Shown in pieces: positions 1 to 8,415 of a stretch of 64,000 nt of DNA (the stretch's first letter is position 1; each line of letters starts with the position of its first letter). Both the position numbers and the translations under genes were made by a program. The notes below the pieces were generated by a model that saw nothing but the letters and a program-made list of their open reading frames with translations, made no database searches and was not told the origin of the DNA. This DNA comes from Solobacterium moorei (lineage in GTDB: Bacteria > Bacillota_I > Bacilli_A > Erysipelotrichales > Erysipelotrichaceae), in NCBI RefSeq assembly GCF_036323475.1, contig NZ_AP028934.1:1860001-1924000 (forward strand). The letters run 5' to 3'.

Positions 1-415
1 CACCAACAATTACAACATCTACTGTTTCTTCAATATCCTTTGCCTTTGTCGTGCTTGTATTCTTACTTACTAAGTCTGATGGCTCAAGTCCTGCTTGTTT
101 CAAAGCTGCTGTAGCTGCTTCAATAATAGCCTTAGATGTCTGTGTAGCCCCTGATACACCATCAACATCTAAAGAGTTTGCAGACACGATCTGTTCAGGT
201 AATGCATCAGCAGCCTTTGAACCAATACCTGCTGTTTCATGAGACGCATCAACTTCTACCTTCGTGATTGTCTTGTCCTTGATTGTTAAAGTAACTTTAA
301 CTGGATTTTCCTTGTCATGTCCATATGCTTCACCAGTGTATGTCTTAGCTGTTGAGCATCCTACAAGTGACAAAGCCATTGTTGCACTAGCTAATAATGC
401 TGTTAACTTTTTCAT
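1..415 (-). CDS. FMN-binding flavoprotein lipoprotein, N-terminal part
   Basis: The gene begins at 415 (GGGAGGG ribosome site just upstream) and runs off the left edge. The N-terminus is a lipoprotein signal peptide ending in a lipobox (LVGC), so the protein is exported and lipid-anchored. An FMN_bind domain follows, with the flavinylation-type motif DGVSGATQTS around residues 90-100, where the hydroxyl residue before GAT normally receives FMN. The last visible residues (VDVVIVG) look like the start of a Rossmann FAD domain, as in fumarate/urocanate reductase-like flavoproteins. The substrate cannot be told from this fragment. Confidence 0.8.
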   Translation of the reverse strand, partial: MKKLTALLASATMALSLVGCSTAKTYTGEAYGHDKENPVKVTLTIKDKTITKVEVDASHETAGIGSKAADALPEQIVSANSLDVDGVSGATQTSKAIIEAATAALKQAGLEPSDLVSKNTSTTKAKDIEETVDVVIVG

Positions 416-555
416 TTTCCCTCCCTGTTATGAGTTATCCCTCATAAGCCATATTATCGTAACACTTTGGGTTTTATGATACAACCCATCACGATTGTCT
501 AAATACAAAGTTTTATCACTAAAAATGATAGGTTTCCTTATTATCAAAATATGTA

Positions 556-1461
556 TTATGCGTTTTTTTCAATCTCTGCACGATTTTTACCCCAGAAGAA
601 TAATGTAACTGTTCCAGGTCCTGTATGTGCACCAATAACTGGTCCGATATTGAAGATTGTAATCTTCCCTTTTGTATTTGGAAACTTCTCTTCAACTAAC
701 GCTTTTACCGCATCAGCGTCCTCTAAACAATTACTATGAGAGATAAATATTTTCCAATTATAGTCATACCCATTCTCAGCGTATTCTTCCATTTTTTCTA
801 CCATGGCACGAATCACTTTACGCTTGCCGTGAACTTTCTGGCGTACAACGAGTTTTCCTTCTGAATCCACCTGCATTAAAGGACAGATTCGCAACATACT
901 GCCAATAGTTCCTGCAGTCTTTGAGATTCTTCCACCACGGATAAAGAAAGTTAAATCGCCTGAGAAAAACCATGCATGACATTCTAACTTGTGTGCTTCA
1001 ATCCACTCATGAAGTGTATCAATATCCATGCCAGATTCCTGTAGTTCCTTCGCCCTTTCAACAAGTAGTCCAAAGCCAGAAGAAGCATTCTTAGAATCCA
1101 CAACATAAATTTTGCGTTCCGGATATTTTTCGCGCATTACTTCCGCCGCCATGCGTGCAGAGTTATAGGTACCAGAGATTCCAGAAGATAATGTAAAGTG
1201 CAATAAGTCGTTTCCTTCTTGTAAGATACTCTCAAAAAATTCTTCATAACCAATCTGTTTCATCTGTGAAGTACGTGTCATTGCACCATCTACCATTGCC
1301 TGATAAAAGTTGCTTGCGGATACAGATTCAAATAGGTCATCTGTATAGGTTGTATCTGCTAGTTCATATTCAAAACATAAATATGGAATATTTCTTTCTT
1401 CAAAATATTTTTTATTTAAATCAGCTGGTGAACAAGTTGATATAACGTATGGTTTCATCAT
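556..1461 (-). CDS. DegV family fatty-acid-binding protein
   Basis: A 301-residue DegV (EDD fold) protein. Family members bind a fatty acid and, as FakB-type subunits, can present it to the kinase FakA for acyl-phosphate formation. Visible signatures are the N-terminal strand YVISTCSPADL, the ligand-pocket segment LSSGISGTYNSA near residue 95, and a C-terminal domain ending in the GPVIGAHTGPG-like motif typical of DegV. GGAGG lies 7 nt before the first ATG. It follows nth by a short gap. A second DegV is at 13086-13925. Which fatty acid it binds is unknown. Confidence 0.88.
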   Translation of the reverse strand: MMKPYVISTCSPADLNKKYFEERNIPYLCFEYELADTTYTDDLFESVSASNFYQAMVDGAMTRTSQMKQIGYEEFFESILQEGNDLLHFTLSSGISGTYNSARMAAEVMREKYPERKIYVVDSKNASSGFGLLVERAKELQESGMDIDTLHEWIEAHKLECHAWFFSGDLTFFIRGGRISKTAGTIGSMLRICPLMQVDSEGKLVVRQKVHGKRKVIRAMVEKMEEYAENGYDYNWKIFISHSNCLEDADAVKALVEEKFPNTKGKITIFNIGPVIGAHTGPGTVTLFFWGKNRAEIEKNA

Positions 1462-1494
1462 GTATGGTCCTCCTTTTAAAATAGAAATTTAAGG

Positions 1495-2148
1495 TCATTT
1501 TGTTTTAGGTGGTATTAAATTCTTTTGTTTTTCATGACATCCATTCACGAATGGACAACGATAACATTCTGGATTACGTGCATGGCAGAGATAACGACCA
1601 AAGAATATCATCTGATGATGGGTTTTGATCCAACAATCACGTGGAATTTTCCGCATCAGTTTACGTTCAATCTTTTCAACATCATCCTTCTGATAACAAA
1701 GACCAAGCCTTCTCGAAATCCTTGCAACGTGTGTGTCCACTGCAATACTTGGAATGTTGAAACATTCAGCCATAATGACATTAGCACACTTTCTACCAAT
1801 ACCCGGTAGAGTCGTTAACTCCTCCATCGTATGTGGCACTTCGCCATGAAACTGCTCTACAACACCTTGCGCAAACCCAACAATTTGTTTTGCCTTATTA
1901 CGATATAACCCTAAGGATGCGATATACTTTTCAATATCTTTGGTTGGTGCTTTGGCTAAGTCATATGGAGATGGATAAGCCTTAAATAACGCAGGTGTCA
2001 CGCGATTGACGGATACGTCTGTTGTCTGTGCAGAAAGGATTACCGCAACAGATAATTCATAGGGATTACGATGCGTTAATTCACAATGTGCGTTTGGATG
2101 TAATTTCTGTAGATATTCCAGAATAAATGGTACTGATAAACGCTCCAT
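1495..2148 (-). CDS. nth: endonuclease III (DNA glycosylase/AP lyase)
   Basis: A 217-residue endonuclease III that removes oxidised pyrimidines and cleaves AP sites in base-excision repair. The helix-hairpin-helix motif LPGIGRKCAN holds the catalytic Lys, VDTHVARISRRLGL the catalytic Asp, and the C-terminal CHARNPECYRCPFVNGC the 4Fe-4S ligands (C-x6-C-x2-C-x5-C). I chose the ATG at 2148 because it overlaps the dnaD stop (TAATG) with GGAGAAG upstream; a longer in-frame start would intrude into dnaD. The dnaD-nth pairing is also found in Bacillus. Confidence 0.95.
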   Translation of the reverse strand: MERLSVPFILEYLQKLHPNAHCELTHRNPYELSVAVILSAQTTDVSVNRVTPALFKAYPSPYDLAKAPTKDIEKYIASLGLYRNKAKQIVGFAQGVVEQFHGEVPHTMEELTTLPGIGRKCANVIMAECFNIPSIAVDTHVARISRRLGLCYQKDDVEKIERKLMRKIPRDCWIKTHHQMIFFGRYLCHARNPECYRCPFVNGCHEKQKNLIPPKTK

Positions 2149-2684
2149 TATTTCTTCTCCAATCCTACAGAATCCGCAGTAATCTTCTTCTGTTTCCAAT
2201 CAGATAAAATCTTTTCGATATAGCCTAGGTTTAAATGTTGGTAAGCACTGGCTTCACGTAGTGCCGCAATAATCAAACGTTTATCTGTCACCTTATTCCA
2301 ATCACTAATTTTCTGCATTTCATTTTGGCTTAAAGTTCTACCGAATTCTGTCTCAAAAGTATCAATTAATGAACGATCTAGGATATTTTCAACTCTTGCG
2401 ACATCCGTTTCAAAGAGTCCTGATAAGTCAAAGACAACTGCTCTTGCAGAAGCTTTGATGCTTAAATACTTCTTCGCACAGAGTGCGGATATCACACGGT
2501 TTAATTCCTCTTCTTGTATTCCAGTTTTTTCTTTAAGCGCATCCATTGTGATTTCGATATGATTTTGATTCATAAAATCAATGAGTAAAACAATGACTAA
2601 CTCTGCACTATCCATGCCAAGCAAGCCCATTTGATCGAGTATCCAATCTCGATGATTTACATATTTTTGTTCATACCACTTCAT
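2148..2684 (-). CDS. dnaD: DnaD-domain replication initiation protein
   Basis: A 178-residue chromosomal DnaD-like protein. DnaD is a primosome component that helps load the replicative helicase at oriC or at restart sites. The first ~90 residues form a winged-helix region (MDALKEKTGIQEEELNRVISALCAKK). The C-terminal part carries the DnaD domain, with LSQNEMQKISDWNK and the YIEKILSDWKQKKI-type tail resembling the YxxxIxxxW signature. It is translationally coupled to nth. It is distinct from the prophage DnaD-type protein at 52799-53647. Confidence 0.85.
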   Translation of the reverse strand: MKWYEQKYVNHRDWILDQMGLLGMDSAELVIVLLIDFMNQNHIEITMDALKEKTGIQEEELNRVISALCAKKYLSIKASARAVVFDLSGLFETDVARVENILDRSLIDTFETEFGRTLSQNEMQKISDWNKVTDKRLIIAALREASAYQHLNLGYIEKILSDWKQKKITADSVGLEKK

Positions 2685-2696
2685 ATGTTTACTCCC

Positions 2697-3389
2697 TTAT
2701 AACTGTTTTAATAATTCTTGGAATGCAAGATGAGATGTGACTGTACACTCTGGTTTAATGTCACTATGATTTTCTTCGTTGCTAGGATGATACCAGCAGG
2801 TATGAATCCCTGCACGAATCCCACCTGCAATATCACTGGTCAAAGAATCCCCGATGATAATTACTTCATCACGGTTTTGTAGTTCAATTCGATCGAACAC
2901 ATGATTGAAGAATTCAATCTGTGGTTTTTCATATCCAATTTCATCAGAGATAAAGATATCATCAAAGAATTCTTCAATCTTTGCCTTGGAAATCTTTTTA
3001 TGTTGTAGCTGTTTTACACCGTTGGTTACGATGTATTGTTTATACTTTAGGTGTAGTTTCTTCACTGTTTCATATGCCTCAGGCATAAAGACGATTGTAT
3101 CTAATAATCCATTTAAATATGCTTGATTGAATTCTTTTGCACGGGCATTTTCAATACCAATCTTACGAAAGAATTCTACAAAACGTTCTACGAGTAGTTT
3201 CTCTTTTGTGATTTCCCCCTTTTCTAGTTTACGCCAGTAGACATCATTGATTCCTTCATACATGTGTAAAAGTTCATCTGTGATTCCACCATAGCCAAAC
3301 TTTTTAAATGTATTTTTCAATGAGTTTTCTGCGCTACTATGGAAATCTAATATCGTACCATCGATATCCCATAGAATCGTCTTAATCAT
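2697..3389 (-). CDS. HAD-family hydrolase, YjjG-like nucleotidase
   Basis: A 230-residue haloacid dehalogenase-superfamily phosphatase. All four HAD motifs are visible: DIDGTILDF (nucleophile Asp and acid/base Asp) at residues 8-16, VTNG near residue 120, the Lys of YEKPQIEFF near 155, and IGDSLTSDIAGG near 180. The four-helix cap after motif I and the overall length match YjjG-type noncanonical pyrimidine nucleotidases, which dephosphorylate nucleoside monophosphates. The substrate is inferred only from resemblance. Confidence 0.82.
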   Translation of the reverse strand: MIKTILWDIDGTILDFHSSAENSLKNTFKKFGYGGITDELLHMYEGINDVYWRKLEKGEITKEKLLVERFVEFFRKIGIENARAKEFNQAYLNGLLDTIVFMPEAYETVKKLHLKYKQYIVTNGVKQLQHKKISKAKIEEFFDDIFISDEIGYEKPQIEFFNHVFDRIELQNRDEVIIIGDSLTSDIAGGIRAGIHTCWYHPSNEENHSDIKPECTVTSHLAFQELLKQL

Positions 3390-3446
3390 ATTGGTTTACC
3401 ACCTTTCGTTTGAAAAGAAGATGTTATGAAAACATCTTCATATTTG

Positions 3447-3779
3447 TTACAGTGTTTCTTGTGGTTGGTCAGCCCATAAAGCCTCTAAGCGATATGTATT
3501 TCTAGCATCCTCTGTAAAGATATGTACAACCACTTCATTCATATCAATTAATACCCAAGTTGATTCCCTTTCACCTTCACGAAGACGTACATCAAAGCCA
3601 TTCTTCGTTACTTCTTTTTCAACAAATTCCACAAGTGAATTTGCGTGTCTAGGATTATTTGCGGTACAGATGACATAATAGTCTGTATATGCATTGACAT
3701 TGCGGATATCGATTGTAACGATATTCTCTGCCAATTTCTCCTCTAATGTATGACGTACTAAATTTAGTAATTCAGACAT
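3447..3779 (-). CDS. rsfS: ribosome silencing factor RsfS
   Basis: A 110-residue RsfS (Iojap/YqeL) protein. It binds ribosomal protein L14 on the large subunit and blocks subunit joining when nutrients are scarce. Characteristic segments are TDYYVICTANNPRHANSLVEFVE and the WVLIDMNEVVVHIF block near the C-terminus. I start at the ATG at 3779 because AAGGAGGGG precedes it and it overlaps the yqeK stop by 8 bp; a longer frame would read into yqeK. The order yqeH-yhbY-yqeK-rsfS matches the conserved Bacillota cluster. Confidence 0.92.
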   Translation of the reverse strand: MSELLNLVRHTLEEKLAENIVTIDIRNVNAYTDYYVICTANNPRHANSLVEFVEKEVTKNGFDVRLREGERESTWVLIDMNEVVVHIFTEDARNTYRLEALWADQPQETL

Positions 3780-4572
3780 GTTTCCCCTCCTTTTCAAGTA
3801 TATATCTTTTCGCATCTGTAAGGACATACTCTGCACCTTGCTTGAGATTTCTCTCTGCGATCTTTGTATGCATGGTCACATCATAGTGACGGCCTGGCTC
3901 AATCTTATCCGCAATGTACAAGATATGATCATACGCACTCTTACCATCCCCAAGGGTATGGTGTTCGATTGCTTGTAAGATTTTCTTGTTAAAACAGCAC
4001 AGATTCTGTTTTAACCAGATGACTGCCGTATAACTATGCCATATTGCAGAATCGAATTTTAATATTGCAGGTCTAAAATGTGATAGAAGTTGATATCCTT
4101 CTTCATCACTCATCTTCTTTGTAACATCATGTAATAAACCCATTTGATATGCGAGTTGTTCATCCAGATGATGAATTTTTGCAAGTTTCAATGCAGTATG
4201 CCCAACGCGAGCAGAATGCGCTGCACGGTTAGGATTACACTGTGCTTTCGTCACTTCTTCAAAGTAGTAACCATTATCTAGAAGTATCTTACGTACTCCT
4301 TTTGCACTTAAGTAAAAATATCCTTTTCGCACTTCAGCTTCTGTTTCTGGTTGAAGTGCGATACATGTATCATCCTGTTTGATGTCTACGACATGAAGAT
4401 AGCGGTATGGTTTACATGCACGCATGCATAACTTATTGCGCCTATCATAGCTTAGAATACCATCACCAACAACCGCTAGAAAAATCTGCTTCCCTGTTTG
4501 TTTATGATAGTTTTTTAACTGTTGTAATTCATCATCTGTAATTGGATCAAAGGGTGCTGTATATACGATCAT
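3772..4572 (-). CDS. yqeK: YqeK HD-domain hydrolase fused to a degenerate NadD-like domain
   Basis: A 266-residue fusion. The C-terminal ~170 residues are YqeK, an HD-domain phosphohydrolase of the diadenosine-tetraphosphatase type: AAHSARVGHTALKLA, LLHDVTKK (HD dyad), IEHHTLGD and YIADKIEPGR. The first ~95 residues resemble a shortened nicotinate-nucleotide adenylyltransferase: FDPITDDE stands where NadD has FDPIHxGH, and LSAKGVRKIL resembles the ISxTxIR motif. The (H/T)xGH nucleotidyltransferase motif is lost, so the N-terminal half is probably inactive. Bacillus has separate nadD and yqeK here. Confidence 0.85.
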   Translation of the reverse strand: MIVYTAPFDPITDDELQQLKNYHKQTGKQIFLAVVGDGILSYDRRNKLCMRACKPYRYLHVVDIKQDDTCIALQPETEAEVRKGYFYLSAKGVRKILLDNGYYFEEVTKAQCNPNRAAHSARVGHTALKLAKIHHLDEQLAYQMGLLHDVTKKMSDEEGYQLLSHFRPAILKFDSAIWHSYTAVIWLKQNLCCFNKKILQAIEHHTLGDGKSAYDHILYIADKIEPGRHYDVTMHTKIAERNLKQGAEYVLTDAKRYILEKEGKHV

Positions 4573-4859
4573 GGTAAAACGATTTTTGGGTCCTTTGCCT
4601 TCTTATAGAGGACGATTTGTCTTCCGATGACTTGTACAAGTTCAGACTTTGTATGCATGCTTAAATCGAACGCTAGTTCCTTAAGGTCTTTAGTGACTGT
4701 TTTCAATACTGAAATCTTGATTAACTCTCTTGTACGTAAGCCGTTGTTTACAGTTTCTACTAGGTTATCGCTTAAGCCGTCCTTGCCAATCTGAAAGATT
4801 GCTCGTTCTGTTTGTGCAAGTCCTCTTAAATACGCTCTTTGTTTTGTTGTTAAACTCAT
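4569..4859 (-). CDS. yhbY: YhbY-family RNA-binding protein (CRM domain)
   Basis: A 96-residue protein consisting of one CRM domain, the RNA-binding fold associated with pre-50S ribosomes. The start is TTKQRAYLRGLAQTERAIFQIGKDGLS, the body holds LIKISVLKT, and the end is VIGRQIVLYKK, all typical of YhbY. I chose the ATG at 4859, which overlaps the yqeH stop as ATGA, giving the normal family length. A frame starting at 4943 would be an unrelated extension inside yqeH. It is coupled to yqeH upstream and yqeK downstream. Confidence 0.93.
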   Translation of the reverse strand: MSLTTKQRAYLRGLAQTERAIFQIGKDGLSDNLVETVNNGLRTRELIKISVLKTVTKDLKELAFDLSMHTKSELVQVIGRQIVLYKKAKDPKIVLP

Positions 4860-5905
4860 AACATTGCCTTTCTGAATGTCACACTGACACTCTTTGGTAC
4901 ATGTACTATAATTGTACTGACCTCTCCACTCACACATGCCCATCCTAGTCCATCAATGACGACGTCTACCTTAGGCATGTCCTTGCGGATTGTATATTTC
5001 TTCATCTCTGCTTCAATGGCAGTTGGCACAAATAATGTTCCTACATGCGTGTTCCACTTTTCATCTGCGTAGTTACCATTGGTACGATGAACTTTAAGAC
5101 GATCACTCAAATACCACACACAGCTTGCATGATTACAACCAGATAAATCAAGACGTGCAAGACCTCCTACAAAGAAGCTTTGCTCGCCGCGTAATTGGAA
5201 CACCTGTGGTTTAATATTCTTGCTCGGCATGATTGTCTTTAGATCTGCTTCACTGACTTCCATTAACATACTATTCCCGATTTCAATACCTGGTGTATCG
5301 ATATATATGTGGCCATCAATTTCTAATTCGTTGAAATCGAGGGTTGTGCCAGGATATCTGGATGCAGTAAGAACCCGTGTAGACATCAAGTTATTGATTA
5401 AAGTACTCTTGCCAGAATTGGCTTTTCCCATTACAACGATTTGTCTACCATTTGTGAGTTCGTCAACGCATTTTTTGATTTCTTCGACACCCATCTTCTC
5501 CTCTTTGGACGCAAGAATGAGTCGTTCTATACGAATACCCAAATCTTTAAGTCGTCCAAAGACAAAGTGTGCAATCTTCTCTTCTCCACAAGATGCAGGT
5601 AATAAGTCTCTCTTGGTCGCAATCATTACGATATCTTTATCGGCAAGCTTGCGGTTAATACCGTTGATGATTCCTGCCTCAAAATCATAGAGATCAATTA
5701 CCCAAAGAATTAGCGCATCCATCTTTGCGATACGGTCAATGACTGTATCTGGATTGATACCTGTCTTCATAGAGATTGTTAAATCATCATAGTGAATCAA
5801 ACGGAAACATCTTTGACAATATTCTGCGTCTGCTTTTGGACTATAACCAATCGCTTTTGAATCAGTTGTTTGTAATACTGCACCGCAACCTTTACATACT
5901 GTCAT
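4856..5905 (-). CDS. yqeH: ribosome biogenesis GTPase YqeH
   Basis: A 349-residue circularly permuted GTPase required for 30S assembly in Bacillus. It opens with a treble-clef zinc finger (CKGCGAVL...EYCQRCF), then shows the permuted order of G motifs: TKRD (G4) near residue 97, the P-loop GKANSGKST (G1) near 160, and DTPGIE (G3) near 202. A C-terminal domain of ~130 residues follows. It starts 2 bp from the parC stop and overlaps yhbY, so it is probably cotranscribed with parE-parC and the ribosome cluster. Confidence 0.95.
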   Translation of the reverse strand: MTVCKGCGAVLQTTDSKAIGYSPKADAEYCQRCFRLIHYDDLTISMKTGINPDTVIDRIAKMDALILWVIDLYDFEAGIINGINRKLADKDIVMIATKRDLLPASCGEEKIAHFVFGRLKDLGIRIERLILASKEEKMGVEEIKKCVDELTNGRQIVVMGKANSGKSTLINNLMSTRVLTASRYPGTTLDFNELEIDGHIYIDTPGIEIGNSMLMEVSEADLKTIMPSKNIKPQVFQLRGEQSFFVGGLARLDLSGCNHASCVWYLSDRLKVHRTNGNYADEKWNTHVGTLFVPTAIEAEMKKYTIRKDMPKVDVVIDGLGWACVSGEVSTIIVHVPKSVSVTFRKAML

Positions 5906-5907
5906 GA

Positions 5908-8415
5908 TTAGCCTTCCTTCTCGTCAAATAGACTCAAACGTTCTACATCTTCATGTACTTCGTTATCTGCGTCTTTCGGTATATCAATAATACGACATTC
6001 ATCAATACCGCGGTATAAATCCCATCCATCCTTGAGGACGAGCGGTGATCCAAATCCACTTTCACGTGGTTTGAGTGGCACTTCAGAGGCACGTAATACT
6101 TGTCTTTCAGGATCCTTAAAGATTAGCTCTTCCCCTGCACTAACTGCCTTGGCAAGCGTTACAATGCTTGGATTTGTCTTAAGACGTTTACAGATAAGAT
6201 TGCCCTTCATCGGTCGATTACCAAAGACAATTTCTTCGGTATGGATACGCTTCATCTGTCCGACATTTGTCATATAGAGTACAGCTGGATCTTCTGCATT
6301 CATCACACAACCCCAAGCAAGTTTATCTCCCTTACCAAGGTTCATTGCCTTAACGCCCTTGGACTTTACACCTGTGGCTGGAATATCTTCAATCGCAAAG
6401 CGATAGGAATAGCCATCTTTACTTACCATCAAAATTTGTTGATTCCTATAAGCGATAAAAGCATGAATCATCTCTGCATCCTTACTCAGATTCATCGCAG
6501 TCATAACTTTATTGTTGCGCTCTACTTGCCAGTTATTGACTGGAGTCTTCTTGATTTGACCAGCAGAACTTACTGTCACAATCCATGCATACGTATCAAA
6601 GCTCTTGATGAGAATTGCATTCTTAATCTTATCTTCACCATCGATACGCACAACTTTATTTAAGTGCATTCCAACATCCTTCCATTTACCTTCATCAATT
6701 TGCCAAACTGGAATAGATGCGTAATTACCTTTGGATGTAAACAATAATAATGTATCGAGTGTATCACACTCTGTTGTGCCAATCAGTACATCGCCATCTT
6801 TGATGGATGTCTCTTGGTCACCGACTGCGTTATAGCTACGCATGGATACTCGCTTGAGATAACCATCCCGGCTGACTGTTACCACAACACGTTCATTAGC
6901 AATCATCGCTGTCTTATCATAGTTGATTTCCTCAACTTCAGCTTCAATACGTGTGCGGCGTTCTTGACCATACTCTTTCTTCACATTCCGTAATTCTTTG
7001 ATAATCACGGAATGCAATACATTTTCATTTTCAATGATTGCCTTTGTCTCTTCAATCTGATTGACAAGTTCCGCAAACTCTTCACGTAGTGTAATGATAT
7101 CTGTATTGGATAAACGATATAGACGTAAGGAAACGATTGCTTCAGACTGTGGCTCATCAAAACCAAATTCATTCATCAGGTTACGCTTCGCATCCCCTTT
7201 GTCTTGAGAAGCACGAATAATACGAATCACTTCATCTAAGATTGAAACAGCCTTCATCAAGCCTTCGATGATATGACAACGTGCTTCCATCTTATCTAAC
7301 TCATAGCGTGAACGACGTAATACTACTTCCTTACGGAATGCAATAAACGCATCCAATAATCCAAGTAAGCCAACCTGTACAGGACGCTTATCAATGATTG
7401 CGACATTATTGTAGTTATAGTAGACCTGTAGGTCTGTATTCTTGTAGAAATAATTCAGAATCATATTGGCGTCGATATCCTTACGAACATCCACAACAAT
7501 ACGTAGACCTTCACGGTCAGATTCATCACGTACATCTAAGATACCATCGATATCTTTGGATACACGAATTTCATCCATCTTCTTTACAAGTTGTCCTTTG
7601 ACAACTTCATAAGGAATTTCTGTGATAATGATTTGTTGGCAAGATTTCTCCTCGTGAATTTCACACTTAGAGCGCACAACGATTCTACCCTTACCCGTTG
7701 TAAAGGCATCACGGATACCTGCTTCACCCTGTACGATACCGCCGGTTGGAAAGTCTGGACCAGTTAAAATATCCATCACGTCTGTCAAAGCACTCTCTGG
7801 ATTTTGAATACGATAGATTGTCGCATCCACCACTTCATTTAAGTTATGTGGTGGCATGTTAGTCGCGTAACCTGCCGCAATACCTGTTGCACCATTGACT
7901 AACATTACAGGGAATGGTACTGGAAGTACCGTTGGCTCATGTTCTGTATCGTCAAAGTTTGGTGCCATTTCAACGGTGTTCTTATCCAAGTCTTCTTCCA
8001 TGACTTGCGTAACCTTTGCAAGTCTAGCTTCGGTATAACGCATCGCAGCTGCTGGGTCATCATCAATAGAACCATTATTACCGTGCATATCAATCAGTGG
8101 TAAACGCACCTTCCAGTCTTGGGACATACGTACCATCGCATCGTATACAGAAGTATCACCATGTGGATGATAGTTACCGATAACAAGGCCGACTGTCTTG
8201 GCAGACTTACGGTATGCATGGTCCCATGTATTTCCATCATGGTACATCGCATATAAAATTCTACGCTGTACTGGCTTTAAACCATCACGCGCATCTGGTA
8301 ATGCACGCTCTTGAATAATGTATTTGGCATATCTACCAAAGCCAGCTCCCATAATATCTTCGAGTAGCTCTGGTCTATATTTTGTATTGTCAACGATTGT
8401 CTTCTTCTTAACCAT
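5908..8415 (-). CDS. parC: DNA topoisomerase IV subunit A
   Basis: An 835-residue ParC, the DNA-cleaving subunit of topoisomerase IV, which decatenates daughter chromosomes. The catalytic Tyr lies in AAAMRYTEARL near residue 128. The quinolone-resistance region reads HPHGDTSVYDAM, with Ser and Asp at the positions usually mutated in resistant strains, so it looks wild type. The C-terminal beta-pinwheel follows residue ~500. The start overlaps the parE stop (TAATG), so the subunits are translationally coupled. ParC rather than GyrA is inferred from the parE-parC arrangement and C-terminal length. Confidence 0.92.
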   Translation of the reverse strand: MVKKKTIVDNTKYRPELLEDIMGAGFGRYAKYIIQERALPDARDGLKPVQRRILYAMYHDGNTWDHAYRKSAKTVGLVIGNYHPHGDTSVYDAMVRMSQDWKVRLPLIDMHGNNGSIDDDPAAAMRYTEARLAKVTQVMEEDLDKNTVEMAPNFDDTEHEPTVLPVPFPVMLVNGATGIAAGYATNMPPHNLNEVVDATIYRIQNPESALTDVMDILTGPDFPTGGIVQGEAGIRDAFTTGKGRIVVRSKCEIHEEKSCQQIIITEIPYEVVKGQLVKKMDEIRVSKDIDGILDVRDESDREGLRIVVDVRKDIDANMILNYFYKNTDLQVYYNYNNVAIIDKRPVQVGLLGLLDAFIAFRKEVVLRRSRYELDKMEARCHIIEGLMKAVSILDEVIRIIRASQDKGDAKRNLMNEFGFDEPQSEAIVSLRLYRLSNTDIITLREEFAELVNQIEETKAIIENENVLHSVIIKELRNVKKEYGQERRTRIEAEVEEINYDKTAMIANERVVVTVSRDGYLKRVSMRSYNAVGDQETSIKDGDVLIGTTECDTLDTLLLFTSKGNYASIPVWQIDEGKWKDVGMHLNKVVRIDGEDKIKNAILIKSFDTYAWIVTVSSAGQIKKTPVNNWQVERNNKVMTAMNLSKDAEMIHAFIAYRNQQILMVSKDGYSYRFAIEDIPATGVKSKGVKAMNLGKGDKLAWGCVMNAEDPAVLYMTNVGQMKRIHTEEIVFGNRPMKGNLICKRLKTNPSIVTLAKAVSAGEELIFKDPERQVLRASEVPLKPRESGFGSPLVLKDGWDLYRGIDECRIIDIPKDADNEVHEDVERLSLFDEKEG

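Noticed and set aside
5220-5690. 156-codon open frame on the strand opposite yqeH
   Set aside because: It is entirely antisense to a well-supported GTPase gene, with no ribosome site or recognisable domain; it is a by-product of yqeH codon usage.
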